Shown: in pieces, positions 44,646 through 53,633 of the stretch
Layout of the letters: the number at the start of each line of letters is the position of its first letter
How positions within the stretch are numbered: position 1 is the stretch's first letter
Source of the DNA: CALEMW01 sp035447065
Lineage (GTDB): Bacteria > Krumholzibacteriota > Krumholzibacteriia > LZORAL124-64-63
Assembly: GCA_035447065.1 (NCBI GenBank)
Contig: DAOTGJ010000006.1
Coordinates: 61,720 to 125,719 of the forward strand
Direction: 5' to 3'
DNA: 64,000 nt
Notes under the pieces: generated by a model
What the model saw: the letters and a program-made list of their open reading frames with translations, nothing else
Databases searched by the model: none
Told to the model about the DNA's origin: nothing
Position numbers and translations under genes: made by a program

Positions 44646-45959
44646 GTGCTGATCCTGCAGAAGACCGTCGGCAAGCGCGTGGAGATGTCCGGGACCGGAC
44701 TCCACACGGGCGAGGCCGCCACCATCGCCTTCGCGCCGGCGCCGGTGAACACCGGGCTGGTGTTCCGCGTGCGCCGCGACGGCGCGTGGGTGGACGTGCC
44801 CGCCGTGGTTGAGAACGTGCCCGCGGACCACGGCGGCCAGCGCAACACCACCCTGTCCGCGGGCGGCGTGGAGATCCACACCGTGGAGCACGCCCTGTCC
44901 GCCCTGTACGGCATGGGCGTGACCAACTGCTACGTGGAGCTGGACGGCTGCGAGCCGCCGGAGCCGCCGTCGGGCAGCACCAGCCCCTACGTGGAGCTGC
45001 TGGACGCGGCGGGCATCGTGGAGCAGGGCCTGCCCGCGGGCCACTACCGCGTGCCCCTGCCCATGGAGTTCCGCGAGGGCGACGTGATGCTGCGCGCCGA
45101 GCCCAGCGACCGCTTCCTGGTGACCTTCCGCATCGACTATCCCGATCCTCTGATCGGGAAGCAGGAGATCACCGTGGAGATCACGCCGCGCACCTACCGC
45201 GAGGTGATCGCCCCCTGCCGCACCTTCGCGCTGCGGCGCGACGTGGAGAAGCTCCAGGCCATGGGCCTGGTGCGCGGCGGCTCCCTGGACAACGCCCTGG
45301 TGGTGGACGACGGCAAGCTGCTCAACGACGGCGAGCTGCGCTTCCCCGACGAGTTCGTGCGCCACAAGGTGCTGGACCTGCTGGGCGACGTGGCCCTGCT
45401 GGGCATGCCCATCCAGGGGCACCTCACCGCCGAGCGCTCCGGACACGACACCAACGTGGCCTTCACGCGCCTGCTCGCGCGCTCGGAGCGCCGGCAGTCG
45501 CGCATCTACCCGCCGCGCAAGCCGCAGCACTGGGACATCTCGTCCATCATGAAGGCCATGCCGCACCGCTACCCGTTCCTGCTCGTGGACCGCATCCTGG
45601 AGCTGGAGCCGGGGCGCCGGGTGTCCGGACTGAAGAACGTGACCATCAACGAGCCCTTCTTCCAGGGCCATTTCCCCGGGCACCCCATCATGCCCGCGGT
45701 GTTGATCACCGAAGCGATGGCGCAGGTCGGGGGCGTCCTGCTCATGAGCAGTGTGGACGAACCCGCCTCCAAACTGGTTTACTTCTCGGGGATCGACGGG
45801 GCGCGCTTCCGCCGGCCCGTGGTGCCCGGGGACCAGCTGCGATTCGAACTGGAGATGCTCAAGATCCGTGGACCCATCTGCAAGATGAAGGGCGTGGCCA
45901 GGGTGGACGGGGAACTCGTCGCCGAGGCCGAACTCATGTCCACGATCGTGGATCGCTGA
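44646..45959 (+). CDS. lpxC-fabZ: Fused LpxC deacetylase - FabZ dehydratase
   Basis: A 437-residue two-enzyme fusion. LpxC (about 1-290) is the zinc UDP-3-O-acyl-GlcNAc deacetylase that commits to lipid A: TVEHALSALYG gives Glu81 and His82, HKVLDLLGD gives His240 and Asp244, and SGHDTNVAF carries the late His. FabZ (about 295-437) is the 3-hydroxyacyl-ACP dehydratase: HRYPFLLVDRI and GHFPGHPIMP, with His342 and Glu356 spaced 14 residues apart as in E. coli FabZ. Such fusions are known in Bacteroidetes and relatives. The GTG at 44646 is used (GGAG upstream). The two enzymes compete for the same 3-hydroxyacyl-ACP pool. Confidence 0.95.
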   Translation: MLILQKTVGKRVEMSGTGLHTGEAATIAFAPAPVNTGLVFRVRRDGAWVDVPAVVENVPADHGGQRNTTLSAGGVEIHTVEHALSALYGMGVTNCYVELDGCEPPEPPSGSTSPYVELLDAAGIVEQGLPAGHYRVPLPMEFREGDVMLRAEPSDRFLVTFRIDYPDPLIGKQEITVEITPRTYREVIAPCRTFALRRDVEKLQAMGLVRGGSLDNALVVDDGKLLNDGELRFPDEFVRHKVLDLLGDVALLGMPIQGHLTAERSGHDTNVAFTRLLARSERRQSRIYPPRKPQHWDISSIMKAMPHRYPFLLVDRILELEPGRRVSGLKNVTINEPFFQGHFPGHPIMPAVLITEAMAQVGGVLLMSSVDEPASKLVYFSGIDGARFRRPVVPGDQLRFELEMLKIRGPICKMKGVARVDGELVAEAELMSTIVDR

Positions 45960-45999
45960 ACACCCGCACGGAGGCGGGCTCGCCAGGAAGGAATTCGAC

Positions 46000-46821
46000 G
46001 TGGAACCCAGCAACTTCAAACCGGCCGCCGGGATCCGTCCCGTCCGCACCGCCGACATCCATCCCACCGCGGTGGTCCATCCGGACGCCCGCCTGGGACA
46101 CGACGTGACGATCGGGCCCTACACGGTCATCGGTCCCCACGTCGCCATCGGACCCGAGTGCCAGATCGGCAGCTCGGTGCTGATCGAGGGCCGCACCACG
46201 CTCGGCCGCGGGAACAAGATCTTCCACGGCGCCGTCATCGGCTCGGAACCGCAGGATCTCAAGTTCGCGGGCGAGAAGAGCTTCGTGGAGATCGGCGACA
46301 ACAACGTGATCCGCGAGTACTGCACCATCCACCTCGCCACCAGCGAGAACGAGGTCACGCGCATCGGCAACGACTGCCTGCTCATGGCCTACGTGCACGT
46401 GGCCCACAACTGCGTGGTGGACGACCACGTGATCCTGGCCAACGCCGTGAACCTGGCGGGGCACGTGGAGGTGGAGGACTGGGCCATCATCGGCGGCATG
46501 ACGCCGGTGCACCAGTTCGTGCGCATCGGCAAGCACGCCTTCGTGGGCGGCGGCAGCCGTCTGGCCCAGGACGTGCCTCCGTTCATCCGCGTGGCCGGCA
46601 ACCCGGTGGAGGTGGCCGGCGTGAACAGCGTGGGCCTCAAGCGCCGCGGCTTCGAGGACACGGAGCTCATGAACCTGAAGCAGGCCTACCGCCTGCTGTA
46701 CCGGGCGGGCCTGAACGTGACCCAGGCCATGGACCGCATCGCCACGGAGTGCAAGCTGGACCGGAGCGTGGAGGACCTCATGGCCTTCATCCGGCGCAGC
46801 GAGCGCGGCATCGTGCGCTGA
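46000..46821 (+). CDS. lpxA: UDP-N-acetylglucosamine O-acyltransferase
   Basis: A 273-residue LpxA, first enzyme of lipid A synthesis. Left-handed beta helix with hexapeptide repeats (IHPTAVVHPDARLG, VTIGPYTVIGPHVAIGP), GSEPQDLKFAGEKSFVEIGD, and the catalytic region YVHVAHNCVVDD, with His136 as the base (His133 nearby). The C-terminal helical domain (about 200-273) has the acyl-chain side motif GLKRRGF. GTG 46000 with AGGAAGGA upstream. It is somewhat longer than the 262-residue E. coli enzyme. A strong terminator follows. Confidence 0.97.
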   Translation: MEPSNFKPAAGIRPVRTADIHPTAVVHPDARLGHDVTIGPYTVIGPHVAIGPECQIGSSVLIEGRTTLGRGNKIFHGAVIGSEPQDLKFAGEKSFVEIGDNNVIREYCTIHLATSENEVTRIGNDCLLMAYVHVAHNCVVDDHVILANAVNLAGHVEVEDWAIIGGMTPVHQFVRIGKHAFVGGGSRLAQDVPPFIRVAGNPVEVAGVNSVGLKRRGFEDTELMNLKQAYRLLYRAGLNVTQAMDRIATECKLDRSVEDLMAFIRRSERGIVR

Positions 46822-46853
46822 CCCGGCCCGACGCCGACCAGTCCGGACCCGCG

Positions 46854-46896
46854 GCGGCGGGCGCTCGATCGCACCGATCCGGCGCCCGCCGCTTTT
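46854..46896 (+). terminator. Intrinsic terminator after lpxA
   Basis: Perfect 11-bp G+C-rich arms at 46854-46864 and 46882-46892, with an inner 5-bp stem (46867-46871 with 46875-46879), followed by TTTT at 46893-46896. It lies 33 bp after the lpxA stop and 35 bp before lpxB. Confidence 0.75.
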
Positions 46897-46931
46897 CCGT
46901 GACGGACCCCCGCGATCCGCGAGGAGGAGCC

Positions 46932-48101
46932 TTGGACCGCGCCCCCTGCATCTTCCTGTCCTGCGGCGAGGCCAGCGGCGAGCGCTACGGCGCGGCCCTG
47001 GCCCGCGCCCTGCGCGCGGCGCGGCCCGACGTGCGGCTGCGCGGCATGGGCGGCCCGGCCCTGGCCGCGGCGGGGGTGGAGCTGGACGTGCGCGCGGACG
47101 CGCTGGCGGTGATGGGGTTCGGCGAGGTGGCGCAGGCGCTGCCGCGGCTCCTGGCCGCCCGCAAGGCGGCGCGGCGCGCGGTGACCGCCGCGGAGCTGGA
47201 CGCCGTGGTGCCCGTGGACTTCCCCGGCTTCAACCTGGACCTGGCGCGTCGAGCCCGGGCCGCGGGCACGCCCGTGTACTACGTGGTGGCGCCGCAGCTC
47301 TGGGCCTGGGGGGCCTGGCGTCTCAAGGGTCTGCGTGCCGCGGTGGATCGTCTGGGCGTGCTGCTGCCCTTCGAGAAGGCCTGGTTCGAGGCGCGGGGCG
47401 TGCCCTGCGACGCCCTGGGCCATCCGCTCCGCGACGACTACGGCGACGCGGAGGCAGCGGCGGCCGTGGCGGCCCGCGAGGAGCGCCTGGCCGGGCGCAC
47501 GCCCGTTCCGCTGCGCGTGGGCCTTCTGCCCGGCAGCCGCCGCCAGGAGGTGACGGGGCTGGCGGACCTGCTCGGCGCCACCGCCGACGCGTTGTGCGCG
47601 GCGGCCCCGGTCCGTAGGTTCCAGTTCGTGCTGAGCCGTGCGCCGGGCGTGGATCCCGCGTGGTTCGGCCCGCTGGGACGGCGCGACGACGTGGAGATCA
47701 CAGGCGCGGTCCTGCCGGAGCTGCTCCCCACCCTGGATCTGGCCGTGGTCTGCAGCGGCACCGCCTCGCTGGAGGCGGCGCTGGCGGGCGTGCCCCACGC
47801 CCTGGTCTACCGCACGTCGGCCCTGAACTACGCGGTGGCGCGGCGCCTGGTGAAGGTGGACCACATCGGCTTGCCCAACCTGGTGCTGGACCGGCGCATG
47901 GTGGACGAGCACGTGCAGGCCGACGCGCGGCCCGAGCCCGTGGCCGCGGACCTGGCGCGCTGGCTGGACGACGCCGCACGCCGCGCCCGCTTCCGCGAGC
48001 ACCGGGAGCGGCTGGCCGCGCGGCTGGGCCCCCCGGGCTTCTGGCGCCGCACCGCGGAGCGCATCCTGGACCTGACCCTGAAGGACGGATCCCTTGCCTG
48101 A
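46932..48101 (+). CDS. lpxB: Lipid-A-disaccharide synthase
   Basis: A 389-residue GT19 enzyme that joins UDP-2,3-diacylglucosamine to lipid X. It opens FLSCGEASGERYGAAL (the SxGExSG motif), then RGMGGPALAAAGVE, PVDFPGFNLDLARRAR, VVAPQLWAWGAWR and LGHPLRDDY, and the nucleotide-sugar motif LLPGSRRQEV, ending with SGTASLEAALAGVP. The TTG at 46932 is chosen because GAGGAGGAG ends three bases ahead and the protein then starts right at the first strand; an upstream in-frame GTG at 46899 is possible. The last 8 bp overlap the next gene. Confidence 0.94.
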   Translation: MDRAPCIFLSCGEASGERYGAALARALRAARPDVRLRGMGGPALAAAGVELDVRADALAVMGFGEVAQALPRLLAARKAARRAVTAAELDAVVPVDFPGFNLDLARRARAAGTPVYYVVAPQLWAWGAWRLKGLRAAVDRLGVLLPFEKAWFEARGVPCDALGHPLRDDYGDAEAAAAVAAREERLAGRTPVPLRVGLLPGSRRQEVTGLADLLGATADALCAAAPVRRFQFVLSRAPGVDPAWFGPLGRRDDVEITGAVLPELLPTLDLAVVCSGTASLEAALAGVPHALVYRTSALNYAVARRLVKVDHIGLPNLVLDRRMVDEHVQADARPEPVAADLARWLDDAARRARFREHRERLAARLGPPGFWRRTAERILDLTLKDGSLA

Positions 48102-48708
48102 CGGCCTGCTCCAACGCGTGAAGCTGACGGCCACCCCGTGGGTCTACCGCGGCCTGGCGGGTTCGCTGCGCTTCCGGCCGCCCCACGTGCTGGAGGCGTC
48201 GCCGCCGTCGCCCGCGGTGTTCGCCTGCCTGCACCGCGACATCCTGCTGGCCATCCCGTTCGTGGCTCCGGCGCGGCCCGCCCTGCTGGTCAGCCGCAGC
48301 GACGACGGCGAGATCCTCACGCGCACCCTCACGCGCGAGGGCTACCGCATCGTGCGCGGATCCACCGGCAAGGAGGGCGGTCCCGCCTTCCGCGCCCTGC
48401 TGGAGATGCTGGCGGCGGGCGTGAGCGTGGGCATCGCCGTGGACGGCCCCAAGGGGCCCTACGGCCGCGTGCACGAGGGCGTGGCGCGGCTGGCGGCCCG
48501 TTCCGGAGCGCCCATCGTGCCCATGGTGGCGCGGCCGGGCCGGCATCTGCAGCTCAAGACCTGGGACCGCACCGTGGTGCCGGCGCCCTTCAGCCGCGTG
48601 GCGATGAGCGTGGGCGAACCCATCGCCGTGGACCCGGGCCCGGAGGGGACCGCCGCGGCCCTGGCGCGCGTGCGCGCCTTCCTGCTGGCGGGGGAGGCGG
48701 CGGCGTGA
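48094..48708 (+). CDS. DUF374-type lysophospholipid acyltransferase-like protein
   Basis: A 204-residue protein resembling DUF374, an LPLAT-superfamily group. The HxxxxD-type site reads CLHRDILLAI; VSRSDDGEIL, RGSTGKEGGPAFRALLEML and VDGPKGPYGRVHEGVARLA are typical. It lies between lpxB and lpxK, where a late acyltransferase or Kdo transferase is often encoded, so an acyl transfer to lipid A precursors is plausible (inference). It starts at TTG 48094 overlapping lpxB by 8 bp. No LpxL/LpxM-type gene is in the window. Confidence 0.8.
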   Translation: MPDGLLQRVKLTATPWVYRGLAGSLRFRPPHVLEASPPSPAVFACLHRDILLAIPFVAPARPALLVSRSDDGEILTRTLTREGYRIVRGSTGKEGGPAFRALLEMLAAGVSVGIAVDGPKGPYGRVHEGVARLAARSGAPIVPMVARPGRHLQLKTWDRTVVPAPFSRVAMSVGEPIAVDPGPEGTAAALARVRAFLLAGEAAA

Positions 48709-49766
48709 GCGCGGTGCTGGACCTGAGGCGCGCGGGCGCGCGCCGCGTGGAAGACCTCTGGGAGCGCTGGGACGCGCAGGCTCCGGCCTGGGTGGACGCG
48801 TTGGAGAGCGCGCTGGAGCCCTGGCGTCGCCGCGCCCTCAGATCCCGCGTGGAAGGACGGGGGGCCCCGCCTGCGGACCGCCTGGTGATCTCGGTGGGCA
48901 ACCTGCGGCTGGGCGGCACCGGCAAGACGCCCGTGACCCTGGACCTGGCGCTGGGTCTCGCCGCGGCCGGACGCGGCGGCGCCGTGCTGTGCCGCGGCTA
49001 CGGCTCGGGTCGTCGGGGGCCCTGCCTGGTCACGCCGGTCGACGCCTCGTGCGGCGACGAGGCCCGCCTCCTCGCCGCGTCTCAGGCCTGGCCCGTGATC
49101 CAGGCCGCCGACCGCGCCGCAGGCTTCCGCCTGGCCCTGGCCAGCACCGGCCCCGACGACGTGATCCTTCTGGAGGACGGCCACCAGACCGCCCGCGTGC
49201 CCCGACATCTGGACCTGCTGCTGCTGGACCGCTGGCGCGTGGAGGGCGGCCAGGTGCGACCCGATGCCGGACGTCCGCTGCCCTGGGGTCCTTACCGCGA
49301 GGGCGCGGGCGGGGCGGCGCGGGCGGCGGCCCTCCTGGTGGAGGACGCCGCGGCTCCGGATCGCGATGCGGACGGCCGCCCCGTGTTGCGCTTCACGCGC
49401 CGATCGCTCCTGGACGGACCCGTGCCGGACGGCCCCGTGGGGACCCTGGCCGGCCTGGCCCGACCGCAGGGCTTCGAGCGCGCGTGCGCCGCCCTGCTGG
49501 GCCGCGAGCCCGCGCTCCGCGCCCGTCTGGACGACCACGCCGCCTACGGCCCGGACCGGCGCGCCCGCCTGCGCCGCGCCGCCGCGGACCTGGGCCTGGC
49601 CGCCTGGTTGACGACCGGCAAGGACGTGATGAAACTGGGGGACGCGGGAGCGTCCCTGGGCGCGCCCCTGATCCGGGTGGACCTGGAGCTGACGTGGCAC
49701 GGCGCCGCGCCCGCGGACCTGGTCCTGGACGCCGAGACCTCCTCGCGGAAGGACGCCCTGCGATGA
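48705..49766 (+). CDS. lpxK: Tetraacyldisaccharide 4'-kinase
   Basis: A 353-residue LpxK that phosphorylates the 4' position of the lipid A disaccharide. The P-loop is GNLRLGGTGKTP, followed by the CRGYGS motif, the substrate-side stretch DEARLLAA and the acidic motif ILLEDGHQTARVPRHLDLLLLD (family usually DDGxQ). The C-terminal part has LAGLARPQGFERA and DHAAYGPDRRARL, where the family has DHxxY. The GTG at 48705 overlaps the DUF374 gene by 4 bp, and nadB overlaps by 4 bp. Confidence 0.93.
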   Translation: MSAVLDLRRAGARRVEDLWERWDAQAPAWVDALESALEPWRRRALRSRVEGRGAPPADRLVISVGNLRLGGTGKTPVTLDLALGLAAAGRGGAVLCRGYGSGRRGPCLVTPVDASCGDEARLLAASQAWPVIQAADRAAGFRLALASTGPDDVILLEDGHQTARVPRHLDLLLLDRWRVEGGQVRPDAGRPLPWGPYREGAGGAARAAALLVEDAAAPDRDADGRPVLRFTRRSLLDGPVPDGPVGTLAGLARPQGFERACAALLGREPALRARLDDHAAYGPDRRARLRRAAADLGLAAWLTTGKDVMKLGDAGASLGAPLIRVDLELTWHGAAPADLVLDAETSSRKDALR

Positions 49767-51415
49767 CGCGGATCCTGGAACCCCGACGCTCCCGCTTCCT
49801 GGTGGTGGGCTCGGGAATCGCCGGCCTGCAGTTCGCCCTGCTGGCCGCCGAGCACGGCGACGTGCACGTGGTGACCAAGAAGGGGTCCACGGACAGCAAC
49901 ACCAACTACGCCCAGGGGGGCATCGCCGCGGCCCTCTCGCCCCTGGACGATTTCGAGACCCACGTCCACGACACCCTGACGGCCGGCGACGGCCTCTGCG
50001 ACGAGGCCGCCGTGCGCGCCATGGTGGAGGCCGCGCCCCGCCTCATCGACCGTCTGCTGAGCTACGGCGTGGAGTTCAGCCGCGAGGACGGCCGCGACGA
50101 CGGCCCCTACGCCATGGGCCGCGAGGGCGGGCACACCCACCACCGCATCCTCCACGCCAAGGACCTCACCGGCCGCGAGCTGGAGCGCCGCCTGCTGGAC
50201 GCCTGCCACGCGGACGACCGCATCGGCATCGAGGAGAACCACATCGGCCTGGAGCTGATCACCACCACGGACCTGGAGCCGCGGCCGGCGGGCGAGGAGC
50301 GCGTGGTGGGCTGCTGGGTGCAGGACCGCGCCTCGCTGGTGCGCGTGCCCTACCTGGCCGACGTGACCGTGCTGGCCACCGGCGGCTGCGGCAAGGTGTA
50401 CGCCTACACCAGCAACCCGGACATCGCCACGGGCGACGGCCTGGCCATGGCCTACCGCGCCGGCGCGGTGCTGGCCAACCTGGAGTTCGTGCAGTTCCAT
50501 CCCACCTGCCTCTACCACCCGGAGGCCAAGAGCTTCCTGATCAGCGAGGCCGTGCGCGGCGAGGGCGCGCACCTGATCAACGGGCGCGGCGAGCGCTTCA
50601 TGGAGCGCTATCATCCGCTGAAGGAGCTGGCGCCGCGGGACATCGTGGCGCGGGCCATGGACCAGGAGATGAAGCTCTCGGGCGATCCCCACGTGTCCCT
50701 GGATCTCTCGCACCTGGATCCGGAGCACGTGCGCGCGCGCTTCCCGCACCTGGTGGCCACGTGCGCCAGGTTCGGCATCGACATGACGCGCGATCCCGTG
50801 CCGGTGGTGCCGGCGGCCCACTACATGTGCGGCGGCGTGGTGACGGACCTGCAGGGGCGCACCAGCCTGCCCGGGCTGCTGGCCGTGGGCGAGGTGGCGT
50901 GCACGGGCGTGCACGGGGCCAACCGTCTGGCCAGCAACTCGCTGCTGGAAGCGGTGTACTTCGCCGAGCAGGCGGCGCAGGTGGGCGGGGAGATGCCGCG
51001 CCCCCTGGCGGCCAAGGCGCGCTACCGGATCAAGCCCGCCGTGGGGCAGGCCCACGACGAGGGGCCGGAGGTCATGGTGGTGGAGCACGACTGGGACAGC
51101 GTGCGCCGCGTGATGTGGGACTACGTGGGCATCGTGCGCAACCGCAACCGCCTGACCATCGCCCTGGACCGCATCCGCGCCATCCGCAGCACGGTGGAGT
51201 CGCTGGCGCGGCGCTCGCTGTGGAGCCCCGATCTGGCGGAGCTGCGCAACATCGCCCTGGTGGCGGAGCTGATCATCCTCTGCGCGCGGGACCGCCGCGA
51301 GAGCCGCGGCCTGCACTCCACCACGGACCACCCCGCCAAGCTGGACGGCCCGCCGGCCGACACGCTCATCGGCGGCGCGGGGCCCCTGCGGGCGCGGGAG
51401 TTCGATCCGGCATGA
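49763..51415 (+). CDS. nadB: L-aspartate oxidase
   Basis: A 550-residue flavoprotein that oxidises aspartate to iminoaspartate, the first step of de novo NAD synthesis. FAD-binding site VVGSGIAGLQFALLAAEHG; the second flavin motif NTNYAQGGIAAAL; substrate region EGGHTHHRILHAKD; HPTCLYHP; and HGANRLASNSLLEAVYFA near the end of the flavin domain. The C-terminal helical domain is full length. ATG 49763 overlaps lpxK by 4 bp. nadA and nadC are not in the window. Confidence 0.96.
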   Translation: MTRILEPRRSRFLVVGSGIAGLQFALLAAEHGDVHVVTKKGSTDSNTNYAQGGIAAALSPLDDFETHVHDTLTAGDGLCDEAAVRAMVEAAPRLIDRLLSYGVEFSREDGRDDGPYAMGREGGHTHHRILHAKDLTGRELERRLLDACHADDRIGIEENHIGLELITTTDLEPRPAGEERVVGCWVQDRASLVRVPYLADVTVLATGGCGKVYAYTSNPDIATGDGLAMAYRAGAVLANLEFVQFHPTCLYHPEAKSFLISEAVRGEGAHLINGRGERFMERYHPLKELAPRDIVARAMDQEMKLSGDPHVSLDLSHLDPEHVRARFPHLVATCARFGIDMTRDPVPVVPAAHYMCGGVVTDLQGRTSLPGLLAVGEVACTGVHGANRLASNSLLEAVYFAEQAAQVGGEMPRPLAAKARYRIKPAVGQAHDEGPEVMVVEHDWDSVRRVMWDYVGIVRNRNRLTIALDRIRAIRSTVESLARRSLWSPDLAELRNIALVAELIILCARDRRESRGLHSTTDHPAKLDGPPADTLIGGAGPLRAREFDPA

Positions 51416-52161
51416 GCCGGCCCTGGTACGAGATCGCCTTCGGGGCCCACTACCCCGCCCTCTACCGCCACCGCGACCAGGCGGAGGCGGTCCGCGCCGT
51501 GGACGCCGTGGCCCGTTGCGTGCCGTTGCGGAACGAGCGGGTGCTGGACCTGGGCTGCGGGGCGGGTCGTCACCTGGAGCCCCTGCGGGCCCACGGCGCC
51601 GAGCCCGTGGGCATGGATCTCTCGCCCCACCTGCTGGCCGAGGCCCGCCGCACCGGCGCCGCCGCGCCGCTGCTGCGCGGCGATTGGACCCGCATCCCCC
51701 TGCGCGACGGCAGCTGCGGCGCCGTGCTCTCGCTGTTCACGGCCTTCGGCTACGGCGATGATCCCGCGCAGCGCCGCATGGTCGCGGAGGTGGCCCGCGT
51801 GCTGCGCGGGGGCGGCCGCTGGTGCCTGGACTACCTGAACCCGCGTGCGGTGCGCCGCGAGCTGGCGGACCCGCCGCCGCCGCGCCGCCGCGAGCTGGAG
51901 GGCTTCCGCGTGACCGAGACCCGGCGCCTGGACGGCGACCGTTCGCGCGTGCTCAAGACGGTGGCGGTGGAGCGCCCGGGGGCCGAGCCCCTGACCTACA
52001 CGGAGAGCGTGGCGTTGCTGGAGCTGTCGGAGCTGGACGCCCTGGCGGCCGCGGCCGGCCTGGCCCGCACGGCCGCCCTGGGCGGCTACGACGGCGCCCC
52101 TCTGGATCCGGACGTCTCGCCCCGCTGGCTGCTGGTGTACGGGAAGGAGGCCGCGGCATGA
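51412..52161 (+). CDS. SAM-dependent methyltransferase (class I)
   Basis: A 249-residue Rossmann-fold methyltransferase. Motif I is VLDLGCGAGRHLEPL, followed by VGMDLSPHLLAEARR (ribose-binding Asp), GDWTRIPLRDGSCGAVLSLF and a post-motif WCLDYLNP. It opens with WYEIAFGAHYPALYRHR, a segment I have seen in small methyltransferases of the methyltransferase-11/25 type. It overlaps nadB and bshC by 4 bp each, so it is coupled to bacillithiol genes. The substrate is unknown; a thiol or envelope metabolite is possible but unsupported. Confidence 0.85.
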   Translation: MSRPWYEIAFGAHYPALYRHRDQAEAVRAVDAVARCVPLRNERVLDLGCGAGRHLEPLRAHGAEPVGMDLSPHLLAEARRTGAAAPLLRGDWTRIPLRDGSCGAVLSLFTAFGYGDDPAQRRMVAEVARVLRGGGRWCLDYLNPRAVRRELADPPPPRRRELEGFRVTETRRLDGDRSRVLKTVAVERPGAEPLTYTESVALLELSELDALAAAAGLARTAALGGYDGAPLDPDVSPRWLLVYGKEAAA

Positions 52162-53633
52162 GCGCGATCTGGCGACCGGACGCCCCCCTCGCGGATCGGC
52201 CCTGGCTCACGCCGCTGATGCGCGACGCCCTGACCGATCCCGCCGACCGCGCCCTGGACGCGCCCGTCGGCGGCGCGGGGCGGGCCCCGGCCTGGGCTTC
52301 CGCCTGGTTCGATCCCTGGGCCGACGACCAGCTCGCTCGGGCCGCCGCGGCCGGCGATGAAGAGGCCGCCGCCGCGTCGCTGCAGGCCCTGCGCCGCGGC
52401 GCCGACGTGATCGTCACCGGCCAGCAGCCCGGCTTCCTGGGCGGTCCCCTGTACACGCTGCTGAAGACGGCCACCTGCATCGCGGCGGCGCGGCGTCGCA
52501 GCGCCGCCGGACGGCCCACCGTGCCCCTGTTCTGGAGCGGCGGCGACGACGACGATCTGGACGAGGCCCTGGACGGCGTGGTGTGGGACCCGCGCCGCCG
52601 CGCGTTCCTCAAGCCCCTGGCGCCGGAATCCGCCCGCGGCCGGCGCATCGGCGCGCTGCCGGGGATCCTGCTGGGCGCGGCGGAAGCGGCCTGGCTGGCC
52701 GAGCAGGGAGAGGCCGGCGCCGCCTGGGCCGCCTGGTGGCGCCGAACCATGGCGTCCGGCACGGACTGGGGCCGACTCCACGCCGACGCCCTGCGCAGCC
52801 TCTACCGCGGTCACGGCCTGCTGACCGTCTCCGGCGACGACCCGGCCCTCATGGCCGCCGCCGCCCCGTTCACCGCCCGGCTGATCGACCGCGCCGACGA
52901 GCTGGCCGCAGCCGCCCGTACCCGCGGCGCCGAGCTGGAGGCCCGCGGCCACCACGCCCAGATCGGCGAACCCAGCCTGGCCAAGCCCTTCCAGCGCACC
53001 GACGGCGACCGTCGACTGCGCTTGGACTCGGCCGCCGCCGCGGCCGCCGTGCCGCCGGCGGAGCTGCGCCTGGGCGTGCTCTTCCGCTCGCCCGTGCAGG
53101 ACTGGCTGTTCCGGCCCGCCGCCGTGGTGGTGGGGCCGGGGGAGCGCGCCTACCTGGAGCAGCTCAAGCCCGTGTACCAGGCCCTGGATCTGCCGCGGGC
53201 GCCGCTGGTGCCCCGGGCCTTCGCCACCTTCGGAGGCGAGCAGGACGGGGAAGCCGAGCTGCCCGATGCGGCCCCCGCCGCAGCGGAGGTGATCGCGTCC
53301 GCCGCCGCCGCCCTGGCCGCGGCCCTGCGCGCCGCCGGCGCCGCCGCTCCGGACGCCGAGGCTCGGCAGACCTCCGACCGCTGGCGCGGCGCCGTGGAGA
53401 CCGCCCTGCGCCGCGCCCACCGCCACGCCGCCGCCCCGGCCGACGCGGCTCCCTGGCGCCGCCCCGGCGGCCGTCAGGAGCGCCGCCTGCCGTCGTTCTG
53501 GTACGCGGCCCTGGACCCCGAAGGCGCCGGCTCCCTGATCGACCTGGCCGCCGACCACCTGGACCGCTGGCTGGCCGGCGACGCCCGCGAGTACCGCCTG
53601 CGCGCCCCCCGCCCCCTGGAGGAGACCCCATGA
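52158..53633 (+). CDS. bshC: Bacillithiol biosynthesis cysteine-adding enzyme
   Basis: A 491-residue BshC-like ligase, which adds cysteine to glucosaminyl-malate to finish bacillithiol. The hallmark VTGQQPGFLGGPLYTLLK is present near residues 90-108, with FWSGGDDDDLDEA (canonical WxxxEDHD region, here varied), VLFRSPVQDWLFRPAAVVVG and RAFATFGGEQ further on. It is shorter than the roughly 540-residue Bacillus protein and the Ala-rich C-terminal coiled region is divergent. ATGA overlap on both sides. Confidence 0.9.
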   Translation: MSAIWRPDAPLADRPWLTPLMRDALTDPADRALDAPVGGAGRAPAWASAWFDPWADDQLARAAAAGDEEAAAASLQALRRGADVIVTGQQPGFLGGPLYTLLKTATCIAAARRRSAAGRPTVPLFWSGGDDDDLDEALDGVVWDPRRRAFLKPLAPESARGRRIGALPGILLGAAEAAWLAEQGEAGAAWAAWWRRTMASGTDWGRLHADALRSLYRGHGLLTVSGDDPALMAAAAPFTARLIDRADELAAAARTRGAELEARGHHAQIGEPSLAKPFQRTDGDRRLRLDSAAAAAAVPPAELRLGVLFRSPVQDWLFRPAAVVVGPGERAYLEQLKPVYQALDLPRAPLVPRAFATFGGEQDGEAELPDAAPAAAEVIASAAAALAAALRAAGAAAPDAEARQTSDRWRGAVETALRRAHRHAAAPADAAPWRRPGGRQERRLPSFWYAALDPEGAGSLIDLAADHLDRWLAGDAREYRLRAPRPLEETP

